Part shown: positions 55,901-64,000 of the stretch, one piece after another
Layout of the letters: each line of letters opens with the position of its first letter
How positions within the stretch are numbered: position 1 is the stretch's first letter
Notes under the pieces: model-generated
Told to the model about the DNA's origin: nothing
The model's input: only the letters and a program-made list of their open reading frames with translations
Database searches by the model: none
Assembly (NCBI RefSeq): GCF_001577835.2
Contig: NC_029516.1
Location: forward strand, 117,243,311-117,307,310
Direction: 5' to 3'
DNA length: 64,000 nucleotides
Source: Coturnix japonica
Lineage: Eukaryota > Chordata > Aves > Galliformes > Phasianidae
Made by a program: the position numbers and the translations under genes

Positions 55901-56425
55901 CAACAAAAATAAGAACCATTGTAACTAATTTCAATTCATAATCACTCAGTACAACACAAGGTACTCCAGTCTCCTGACTTATCTAATTCTTGACAAGACA
56001 TGGGCACAAAGCTCTTCTGCAGCCTGTAGGCTTGAATACAGCTCCTCCTCTTCCACTTGATCTTTGTAAAACCGCAGCACTCCAAATTTATGGGTACATT
56101 CTGCTCTGCTCAATACAAGTGTGAATAAACAGAACAAACATGCAGACCACTGTCCTTCATTGCCTTTCTGTCAGAAGTGGAAGGAGGAACAAAACTGAGG
56201 ACCCCAAGTTTAGTCTCCTTTTCCTCACAAAACAGGATCTAGAGCATGGAAGACCACAGAGGATTAGAAGAAATCAAGGAAGAAACACTGTTTTAATTAT
56301 AAGAGGTAAAACAGTATGCCCTCAGACCACAGAAGGAAACCACAAGGAGGTGACAGACCATAGGAAAACTACTTACTCTCATTGTCTGAACTGTCACTGG
56401 TGCTCAGATGCCTGTGGCGTTTCAT
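31057..56425 (-). CDS. JADE3: JADE3 (PHF16), PHD-finger scaffold of HBO1 acetyltransferase complex, 822 aa
   Basis: JADE proteins join HBO1 (KAT7), ING4/5 and MEAF6 into a nuclear H3/H4 acetyltransferase and read histone tails. Ten coding exons (56425-56377, 55877-55795, 46996-46839, 45452-45262, 43105-42894, 40247-40080, 36506-36390, 35970-35497, 33671-33554, 31955-31057) splice GT-AG in frame to 2469 nt. Order: an N-terminal Ser-rich stretch, an EPL1-like region (about 45-180), and a C4HC3 PHD finger with C205, C208, C222, C225, H230, C233, C246 and C249. A zinc knuckle and extended PHD2 (about 257-360) follow. Next come a basic and charged region and a Ser-rich tail ending SHSSVQR. The start [14 protein letters not shown] and the length match human JADE3 (MKRHRPVSSSDSSD, 823 aa), which separates it from JADE1 and JADE2. 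No breaks were seen. Confidence 0.98.
32572..32802 (-). mobile_element. CR1 LINE fragment in last JADE3 intron
   Basis: Begins TCGTAGAATCACAGAATGGC and contains GCAGGGTCGCCAACCACCAG and CCACATCCAGCCTGGCCTTG. It is of the same CR1 type as the copy at 11138 and is 5'-truncated after about 230 bases. Confidence 0.93.
33029..33118 (-). mobile_element. CR1-like 3'-end remnant in last JADE3 intron
   Basis: TATCCCAAGTTGGAAGGGAC, then CTATAAGGATCGCTGGGTCC and AGCTCCTGGCTGTGTACAGG, a different CR1 subfamily from the neighbouring copy. The outer edge is decayed. Confidence 0.75.
33554..33671 (-). CDS. JADE3: JADE3 coding exon 9 (residues 485-523)
   Basis: Encodes [20 protein letters not shown] through [10 protein letters not shown], a likely helical stretch. 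It was recovered from the match to human [20 protein letters not shown]. The acceptor is CTCTGTAG and the donor GTAATC. Confidence 0.95.
35497..35970 (-). CDS. JADE3: JADE3 coding exon 8 (residues 327-484)
   Basis: Encodes [20 protein letters not shown] (last PHD2 ligands) onward to [16 protein letters not shown]. It includes [20 protein letters not shown] and the charged [20 protein letters not shown]. The donor is GTAAGA. Confidence 0.97.
36390..36506 (-). CDS. JADE3: JADE3 coding exon 7 (residues 288-326)
   Basis: Encodes [20 protein letters not shown] then [19 protein letters not shown]. This is the middle of the extended PHD2, including the CSLC zinc pair. Exactly 39 codons. Confidence 0.97.
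40080..40247 (-). CDS. JADE3: JADE3 coding exon 6 (residues 232-287)
   Basis: Encodes [20 protein letters not shown] through [13 protein letters not shown]. It completes PHD1 and begins the zinc knuckle and extended PHD2 ([11 protein letters not shown]). The acceptor is TTCTTCCAAG and the donor GTAAAG. Confidence 0.97.
41464..41560 (-). mobile_element. Older CR1 3'-end remnant
   Basis: AGAATAACAGAATTGCAAGG, then TTTGAAAGGGACTTCTAGAG and ATCATCGAGTCTAAGTGG, a decayed relative of the adjacent copy. JADE3 intron between exons 5 and 6. Confidence 0.8.
41581..41820 (-). mobile_element. CR1 LINE fragment, well preserved
   Basis: Starts ACAGAATCACAGAATCACAG (several copies of the CR1 terminal octamer) and runs 240 bases (GGTTGGAAGGGACCTCTAGA, CCACCTCCCTGGGCAGCCTG). 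JADE3 intron between exons 5 and 6. Confidence 0.94.
42894..43105 (-). CDS. JADE3: JADE3 coding exon 5 (residues 161-231)
   Basis: Encodes [20 protein letters not shown] through [11 protein letters not shown]. It holds the first half of PHD finger 1 (C205, C208, C222, C225, H230). The intron interrupts the PHD between H230 and C233, as expected for the family. Confidence 0.97.
44082..44240 (-). mobile_element. Decayed CR1 fragment
   Basis: AGAATCAGAATCTTTCAGGC, then AGCTCCCTGCTCAAAGCAGG and TCCGTGGATGGAGACTCCAG. The order matches CR1 3' sequence with much divergence. JADE3 intron between exons 4 and 5. Confidence 0.75.
45262..45452 (-). CDS. JADE3: JADE3 coding exon 4 (residues 97-160)
   Basis: Encodes [20 protein letters not shown] through [20 protein letters not shown]. 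This is the EPL1-like core, with the signature [11 protein letters not shown]. The acceptor is ATACTTAG and the donor GTAATT. Confidence 0.97.
46839..46996 (-). CDS. JADE3: JADE3 coding exon 3 (residues 45-96)
   Basis: Encodes [20 protein letters not shown] through [10 protein letters not shown], the start of the EPL1-like region. The acceptor is TTTGCAG and the donor GTAATG. It is preceded by an intron of about 8.8 kb. Confidence 0.96.
52841..53072 (+). mobile_element. CR1 LINE fragment
   Basis: CR1 3' region on the plus strand (GAGGCGCTGGCACAGCTGCC, GGCTCAAAGCCAGGTTGGAT, CCCTTCCAACCTAAGCTATT), ending CTATGAA. In the 8.8-kb JADE3 intron between exons 2 and 3. Confidence 0.93.
55795..55877 (-). 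CDS. JADE3: JADE3 coding exon 2 (residues 17-44)
   Basis: Encodes [20 protein letters not shown] then NEQKKPAE. It lies in no long open frame and was found by the match to human NEHKKPAE. The acceptor is TTTAAACAG and the donor GTAAGA. Confidence 0.94.
56377..56425 (-). CDS. JADE3: JADE3 coding exon 1 (residues 1-16)
   Basis: Encodes [16 protein letters not shown]; the next codon is split. The ATG sits 11 bases inside the exon, after acceptor TTCTTCCATAG (ending 56437), so at least one untranslated exon lies further upstream. The donor is GTAAGT. Confidence 0.95.
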
Positions 56426-57295
56426 CCTGACGCATCCTATGGAAGAAAAAATAGAAAAGAGTTGATGGTGACCATCAGAAGATGACACACCGCATGGACC
56501 TGTCAGCTCATGCCAGTTCCAGAGTAGAAAAGGATAAACTCCCCCGAAGGAGAACTTTTGGGCACTGTGTGTGGAAACGATCATCCCCAGACTTGTTATC
56601 TCTCCCCAGAATACACAATCACAGTTCACCTTTAAGGGAAGAAAAACCAAGCCCAAAGGGGTCCAGGCAAAATGAAAGGCACTCTTTAAATAACTACAGA
56701 AAATGGAGGCTGACGCCACTGAAATCTTCTGGTCACAACATAGGTCACCCATAAAGATGGTTCTGATGTTTGTGAAGTCATCAAAGGTATAAGCGAGACA
56801 TTCTCACAGGGCTCCATGCCAGCTCCATTACTAACAAGATCTCAGGCTTTTTGGAGTTGGCTTTTAGACATACAACATGTATGGGGAGAATTCTGAACAA
56901 TTACTTAACAAAGGAAGGATCAGATTAGGGACCAGCTAGTCATTCCAAACAAGTGCCAACACAACTGCGTGTACATTCCCATAACACTCCACGTTACATT
57001 TGTTAAACACAAATTAATAGCAGTTTACATGAATAACGGTAAATGAAAATCATCCTTATCTTTTTTAATGGCTTGAACGTGCAAACCATTAGACAAAAAA
57101 AAAATCAACAACAAAAGTGGTTTGTTTTTTTCTTTCAAAGCGCAAGACAAACATAAGCAAGTTACAGACTTCAAGATGGAATTGTGGGTAGATGAATCTG
57201 AAATACCTGTGGTACCAGAGCCGCCAGCCTGACAGCACCCAAAGCTTAAACAGCTCCATTTCTTAAACAAAACAAAATCACATGCTTTTTTATTT

Positions 57296-57375
57296 ATTTT
57301 TTCAAGAAAAAAAGAATACGGAAAAAAAAAAGAGAGAGAGAGAAGGAGGGAAGAAGAGAAAAGAGAGAAAAAGCA
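57296..57375. repeat. Purine-rich tract
   Basis: About 80 bases of almost only A and G, including GAGAGAGAGAGA. It lies about 0.9 kb upstream of the first JADE3 coding exon. Confidence 0.85.
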
Positions 57376-60320
57376 CAGCTAAACAGCCCATTTGATAAAC
57401 CCTCCACATTAGTTACTGTACAATGGGTCCTGAGATTATCCAAAGACCAGGGGATAAACAGGATTTCCGGATAAGAGAAGCCTATCCAAAGGCTTTGAAG
57501 GGATTGCAATTGAACCATTTGCAGCCGAATTGCTTAATTTAGTGGAAATTTTCAGCAGCCTTTACACTTAAGTGTGAGTTTGATCAGCGTGTTTAGATTC
57601 AGTAATCAAAGTTTCCTTTGATCTACCTTTCATAGATAGACACTGCCCACACCACTGGAAGCTGAAAAGGGAAAGGAGGCATGTATTTTTCAGCTCAGCA
57701 TACTTAGAAAAGCCAGAGTGTTTAGCCTGAAGGGGACAGTGATTAGCAGGACAGGTATCCCTTAATAGCTTACCTATAAGCTCCCACTAGATAACTTATT
57801 TCAAATAATCAGCCTTGCTCAGGTCTCAAGCAACGTGGGGCCACCTCGCTACGTGCAAAGAGCAGCATCTGCCAGGCAGAAAGGCCTCAGTCCAGAAGGT
57901 CTCTTTTTTGTACATGTTTGTGAAGCTAAGCATTAGGTAGTGAGGGAAGAAGATGACTGCTCTCATCTTGCCAGCTCCTTCAGTTCAGAGGTGTGGGCTT
58001 CAACCAAGAGCAGCTAAAATGGCGCTGCCTGGGTGAGGACTGCTCCCCCACAGAGCCAGGCTGTGCCACAGCCCAAGCCCAGAGCACACAGCCCCACTGG
58101 GAAGGAGCAGACCCTGCCTGTCCCTGTGCCTCCTTTGCTGGTGGCTGCAGCACCGTGCATCCCTGTGCCCACACCCTCGGGCACACTGCAGGGCCTTAGG
58201 AGATGCCAAGAGGCCACATGTAGGTGTGCGGAGCAGCACTGCTCATTGCCATTCCTTAGCACTTACTGTTCGCTCCGTTTTTATGTTGGGATGAATTTTT
58301 GAGCAGCTGTTAAAAGGTGCTGAAAGCTTATGGCAGGCGACTCTCGTCTTTTATAGCCTACATAAACATGCAGCAATAAAACCTCTTTGCTCCACGTTCA
58401 AGACAGCAGCTGAGGAGCACAGCACTCGGTTAGCGGGGTTAAATGCAAGGTCAGAGAACAGCATGGCAGGGATAGCAGGGCACTGGGCAGGGCAGAGAGG
58501 AGATGGATACACTGGGGGCAGAGCACAGAAACAGCAAATGTAAAAACAAACAAAAAAAAAACCAACCTCTGTACACCTCTGCTAACCACTCCACAGTGAG
58601 AAAATCACCACATTTACAGGAGCTGCATTTCAGCCATGGATTTATAGCAGCTCAGGAGGGAGATTTACACCTCCATCACAGCAGACAGCAGCAGTTACCC
58701 AGGGTAAGAGCCCCGTGCAGTAATAATGCCGGATTGCAGCCTGATTTCTGCAGCAGTATTAACTGCAACGACCATGAATAAGAACCCACTGAGCTACAAC
58801 AAATCAAAGAGTGCTGTGCCCATAAGACAGGCCATTAGGGTGAGCAGCATGCAGTGCACTCCCCATAGGAGCCCACCTGGCATGGGATGCAGCATTGCTG
58901 TGCTAGTGCCACCTCTGTAGGGAATGGGAAAGCCCAGGTTGAAAGACGGCTTGGGCAAAACGGCCATCATCCATTACCTGCCCATCTGGGAGGGTAGAGA
59001 TGCACACACGGTTCAATTTTGCCCCTTTTCTAATTTCACCCTCAAAAACTACGGTGATAAGGTCTAGAATAAGGGAGACACCGGGAAAAGATCAGATATG
59101 AACGTGAGAAATAAACTCATCAGAACACCAGTGTCCTTTTCTAGGCTCAGAATACCAGTTATAATGAACCACAAGGCAACCCAAAGCCAGAACTCATTTA
59201 TTTCTTAACACACCAAGTGAAAACTTATTTTCTTTTCATAATGGATAATATTTTTTTCCACAGAATAGTTCAAAAAAGAAATTCAGAAAACTGCCTCAAG
59301 TAGATGCTACTTATAAAGGAAAAAGAGATGAGAAAAGATGAGCTGTCATTAGGAACATGATGGAAATGCCGCACAGAGAGCAGCTAAAAACAGCCTCCTT
59401 CCAATTCCTTTATCTTTACTCAGGCTTTTTGCAAATTTGCCTGTAGAACTTTTGGTCTGGGTTTGAGAATTTACTTTTGCACTTCAAACTTTCCAGTAGT
59501 TCCCATGTAGAAGCTAAGAAAAGCAATGAGTGTCACGCAGACAAGAGCTTCCACAGTGCAGAACAAAGGAGGGAAGTGGCTTCAAAAAGCTCAAATAAAC
59601 CTTACATCTCATTTCCCAGTTACCAAGTTGTAATTCTCACTCTCATATAAGATAAGCAGGGGTGCTTTGGCTGCGGATGCAAAATGTACTCAAGCCTTCT
59701 GGTCTAACACAGATCACCTTAGAAACAAATGCTGAAATATGGGAATGTAACATTTTTTGGTATGTATATATTTTTTAATCAACAGAAGGACTAACAGATG
59801 ACAGATCACTCGTATGACAACAAATACAAGCTTGAAAGATGCTCACCTTCAGAGATCTTTTAAACGAAACATAAAATAAAGGAGCGACATTAAGAAATCA
59901 CCACGTCGCAAGCAAAGAGGCACTCGACTCTCCAGGCAGCTACTGCAGTGGAACATTCCTCTGCTATGGATTTTAATGCCAGATACCAGAACAGTCCCTG
60001 GACTTGAGCCACGCTCCACACCGGCTGTGCGCACGTCCCTGATCTCACCCAAGAGCTAAGGGGAAGAACCACACAAGTCCAGAAATAAAGAAATCCACAA
60101 AGCCTGAGAAATCCTCCTCCCTGGCCTCAACAGCAGAAGGAGGGTCAGGATGCTCTACATCCTTTGGGCATTCAACCACAAATAAAAACCCAGAAGCATG
60201 TTCTCCTCAACCACAGGCAGTGAAGTGACGCTGACAGCAACCACCTGATTTCCCAAACACTGCCTGGGTGAAGCTGGGATGTGTAGTACACTCAGCTCTT
60301 CCTCCTTTGCCTGGAAAACT

Positions 60321-60641
60321 GCCTGAAGGGAGGTTGTGATGAGGTGGGGGTCAGCCTCTTCTCCCATGTAACTGGTGATAGGATGAGAGGGAATGGCCTC
60401 AAGTTGCACCAGGTTGGATGTTAGGAAATAATTCTTCTCCAAAAGAGTGGTCAGGCACTGGAATGGGCTGCCAAGGAAGGTGGTGGAGTCACTGTCCCTG
60501 GAGGTGCTCAGTAAATGTTTAGATGTTGCACTGAGGGACTTGGTTTAGTGGATTCACCTACTGATGATAGGTGGACAGGTGGACCAGATGACCTTGGAGG
60601 TCTTTTCCAACCTTGTTGATACTATGATACTATGATTCTAT
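60321..60641 (+). mobile_element. CR1 LINE fragment
   Basis: About 320 bases ending in repeated ACTATGATACTATGATTCTA, the CR1 3' terminus. It contains GGTCAGCCTCTTCTCCCATG, GGTCAGGCACTGGAATGGGC and GACCTTGGAGGTCTTTTCCA. Confidence 0.95.
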
Positions 60642-63149
60642 TGTGCCACAGTAAAGGAGGCAGAAGACTGGATGAGGTACCCGAGCCTGAACTCACACAG
60701 TACATCATGCAAAAGACACCAGAGATAAGTGCACAAAACGAACCTTTAAATCCAATTAAGATTTCTGAACAAAACAGTCCTTTCTCCCTGGCTTCGGTTT
60801 GCTGAAGAGAGTGGTTAAACACGTACGTGAGAGACTGAATGCCTGGGAACACCTTTGCAGGTGGAAGAGGAAGCAAATAATTCAAGAAACTGCAACACAA
60901 ATGCAAGAAACAGATGGATCGACTTTCAAGTGGGACAAACAACAGCCCGCTTGCAATGTCTTATTAAAAAGAAAAACTGCATCTATGTATATAGATGAAA
61001 TGACAAGCTATGTGCAAATCCCAGATAAAAAAATCTGTATTTGCATTTTTCTACAGAAAGGAAAAAAAGAAAAGGAACGAAAAAAAAAAAAAAGGCAGAG
61101 GCAGTAGGTAGAAATTTCCAAGTCTCCAAGATGTGGCTTATGTAACTGTTAAATTTAGATTAGGAAGCAGATTAACTTGAAAGGTCTTCAGGAAATGTAC
61201 TACAGTAAAACCATTTAAATAGGTCAAATTTCATAGTCAACTGTCAGGGAAATTACAAAATATGAACAGAGTTAATACAACCTTTCAAATAACCAGAGGT
61301 AGAGGGATCACTTGTGTTTGAGTTTTTTATTATTATTGTTTAATATCCTATCCAGCCTCACAAAGAGGCTATATAAATGGGGAAAAACACCCACTCGGAG
61401 CCTGTGCTAGCAATATTTGCTGCAATGAAAAGGTTTGAAAGGTTAAACAATTCATAGAAAAGAAAGCTCAGGAAAGAAGTAACATTGTTTCTCTGTTTCA
61501 CTGCAACCTGAAAATTAAATAAATGACTAATATGCTCCTACCAGATGCATGAACCCCACAGCAGAGCCACCACATACAGCCCATCCTCCCTTCGCCTTCA
61601 AAGGAAATGTATTTTTACTTAGTCTTTAAAGACTGTGGTGAGCCTACCACACACTAAAACTCTTCTTGCTGCTATGTTGCATTAGCGTGAAGCACTTACT
61701 GCCCATCATTTTGTTTGGTGGTTACAGGAGGAGGGTTGGCAATGCCACCCAATGCTTACACCAGGTTGTGTGGGTGAAGCACAACCCAACCAGGCACGAC
61801 TGCCTCCCCTACCTGGAAAACCAATACACAGCTCTTGACTGCTGCATGGAAAGGCAGAGGGATATGCTTCCATCATGCAGCTTCACCCACATCAGCCTTA
61901 TGTTTCTGTCTTTAAGGAAAGCTGCATGCTTTGCCTAAGCACAACCCAGCCATGAAGGCCAAGCAGGTATTGATGTATTTCTGCCCATTAAATACTTACA
62001 CCCGTAGCACCAATCCCGATGGCAATATGAATCCGTACAGAATCAATTTCAGAGAATATCACTGGATGGACATAAATTAAGCCAATAGACAAACATGCAG
62101 GTGGGACCCCAGGGGAACCCCAGGCAGGATCCTTACCCTCCCTGCAGTGCTGCTCTCAGCTGCATTCAAAACTGAAGAATTAGGGCACAGCCCCACTGGC
62201 TACAATGGAGAGCAGAGGAGCCTACCAGGCCTGCTCCTCACCTACATCCAGCAGCCAAGTGGCAGCTCCAGCACACCCAGGGCAGGAGATGTATGCAAAG
62301 GAGAGGGTGGGGGTAGGGCAGTAGCCCAGGGCTGCATTAATTGACTCCCAAAGGATGGCCAGCAGCAGGGAGTGAGTCCAAACACAGACCCCAGCTGCAC
62401 ATGTGCACAGAACCACAGCAGCGGGTTTTGCAGAGAAGCAGCCATCCAATGCTAGGAACACGTTCACGTTGAAGAGGGCCCTGCAACAGAGGTGCAGCTG
62501 CTGATGAGGTTTGTTATCTGCTTTACAGAGCTCCTCAAAATAAACCAGCACTTGACATCAGTGCTAAGGCACCTAACTACCAAGGGGCAAGAGAAAAGAC
62601 AAAACAGACTAAAAATATCACAAATCCACGTAAACTCACTCAATAAAGGCACTGTCAAGGATGGCATCAGCTTTGGAGAAGGCCGTTGTGGGTGTGCTGC
62701 AATGTCTGAAGGAGCAGCCCTTGCACTGGGGCTGGCACCTGGAGCCAGGCAGGCACTGAGGGATCCGCAGAAGGTCTGCAGTCACGCTGAGCGAGCGCGC
62801 CTCGCCAACACCACCAAGCAGAAGAAACTAGGAGTATTTCTTGTGGCTTTCTATTTTAAGCACTGCTATGATTCATGTTACCTCCGCTCCTGGTGTTGTG
62901 CAGTCTTCACGGTCCCTACCCTTACAACAGACTCATGCTCAGCTGAAGTCCCCGATGCCTCAGCACTGCAATGCAGAGCCACCCCACAGCAGGTGGGAGC
63001 CTCCACAAAGGGGGACAGTAAGGACATGGGATCACAGGTAGGAAACACAGGTAGTGAACTAGGTACTGCCTAGATTCCTAACCAGGGAGGCCTGATGGTG
63101 GCTGCAGCTCCTCACAGGGAGCAGAGGGGCAGCGCTGAGCTCTGCTCTG

Positions 63150-63427
63150 TGTGACAGCGTCAGGGCCCGAGGGAACGGCATGGAGCTGTGCCAGGGGAGG
63201 GGCAGCTGGGGGTCAGGGAAAGGGGCTGCACCACAGGGCGGTGGGCATGGAACGGGATGCACAGGGCTGTGGGCACGGCCCCCAGTGCTGGAGTTCAAGG
63301 AGCATTTGGACAACACTCTCAGACATCAGGTGTGAATTCTGAGCAGTGCCATGTGGAGCCCAGAGTTGGAGTCAGACATGATTGTGGGTCCCTTCCAGCT
63401 CAGGATATTCATTGATTGTATGACATT
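63150..63427 (+). mobile_element. CR1 LINE fragment
   Basis: G/C-rich CR1 3' region: GAGTTCAAGGAGCATTTGGA, then CAACACTCTCAGACATCAGG and GTGGGTCCCTTCCAGCTCAG, ending TTGATTGTATGAC. Confidence 0.9.
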
Positions 63428-64000
63428 ATCAAAGAGGGAATAGTGTAGAAATATATGTACTGTTTGGGATATTTTCCCCTATGAACAGCACAGTCAATAG
63501 CTCCCATATTCTGCAAGACATTTAAAATAATCACCCTTCTTTTCATGCTCGCTAATAAAAAATTAAAGTAGATTTTACAGTTCTTTTCTCTAAATTTCAA
63601 GTGATAAAAGCACTGACAGCAGTAACCTGCATTAAATATTTTATTTGTTCTGATTCATTCCTTTCTTGCTTTAAAATAAACTAACTGTTTTGCTGCAAAG
63701 TTTGCATCATTAGCAAAACCTAATACCATGCGAAGAGGCAGAAAAACATCAAGTTGTGTCTTTATATTCTATTCAAAGAATGAGAGAAAGAGAAAGCAAG
63801 AACACAAATATTTTCCTATTAGGAGACATTAATTTGTCCATTTCTTTCCTCATCTGACAAGAAGTGGTTTTCATTAACAAGTTTAAAATGAACAATCTGG
63901 ATGATTAAGTTTTCCTAGTAAAAAAAAAAACAGCAAAGGAATGGCTGGATACAAACAATTAAAGGGAACGTGCTATCACAGCCAGAACTCAAAGCATTTG

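Larger units (their letters stand above)
56437..64000. other. JADE3 5' intron or upstream flank
   Basis: About 7.5 kb with no CpG island, no convincing 5' UTR exon and no coding exon. It holds two CR1 copies and a purine tract. Because coding exon 1 has a splice acceptor, the JADE3 promoter should lie in or beyond this stretch. Human JADE3 also has long 5' introns, so beyond the window is likely. Confidence 0.6.

Noticed and set aside
57980-58302. G/C-rich patch with overlapping open frames on both strands, considered as a JADE3 promoter or exon
   Set aside because: It is G/C-rich but poor in CpG, with no clear TATA or first-exon donor, and frames are open on both strands because of base composition.
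62492-63073. Plus-strand open frame of 193 codons upstream of JADE3
   Set aside because: No domain, no coding-like conservation visible, and it changes composition along its length. Probably chance.

Overview
The window is bird nuclear DNA, most likely from a galliform or a close relative. It carries many 5'-truncated CR1 LINE fragments, which are the dominant avian interspersed repeat. It also holds large spliced genes that can be rebuilt exon by exon with GT/AG splice sites. I see no bacterial or viral organisation, no tRNA or rRNA, no CRISPR array and no recognisable endogenous retrovirus.

Three protein-coding genes lie head to tail on the minus strand. At the right (CDS 56425 down to 31057) is JADE3 (PHF16), a PHD-finger scaffold of the HBO1 histone acetyltransferase complex. 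Its ten coding exons join in frame to an 822-residue protein, against 823 in human. Its 5' untranslated exon and promoter were not found and may lie beyond the right edge. A probable 2.5-kb 3' UTR runs down to about 28575. In the middle (22600 to 12226) is regucalcin copy A (RGN/SMP30), with six coding exons and 299 residues, exactly the mammalian length. A CpG-rich promoter region lies at about 22.7-23.15 kb. At the left (7042 to 2090) is a second, diverged regucalcin copy B. It has the same six-exon structure, 300 residues, every metal- and substrate-binding residue I can place, and a possible TATA promoter of its own near 9850. The JADE3-RGN neighbourhood in one orientation matches human Xp11.3. 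The extra regucalcin copy is the main lineage-specific feature.

Region by region: 1-2089 is the 3' flank of copy B; 2.1-7.0 kb copy B; 7.0-9.9 kb its 5' intron and putative promoter; 9.9-12.2 kb the spacer, with a sizeable CR1 carrying part of ORF2; 12.2-22.9 kb copy A, with a decayed CR1 ORF2 copy in intron 5 and a minisatellite beside the first coding exon; 23.1-28.5 kb intergenic with CR1 remnants; 28.5-56.4 kb JADE3; 56.4-64 kb the 5' intron or flank of JADE3 with two CR1 copies.

Regucalcin is a six-bladed propeller gluconolactonase that handles calcium and aldonolactones, and it serves the ascorbate pathway in animals that make vitamin C. JADE3 is a chromatin factor. The two are linked by ancient position and I see no shared pathway. 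The most interesting content is the intact second regucalcin gene with its own candidate control region. Other items are the minisatellite 18 bases from a splice acceptor and a cluster of Pumilio-type motifs in the JADE3 3' UTR.
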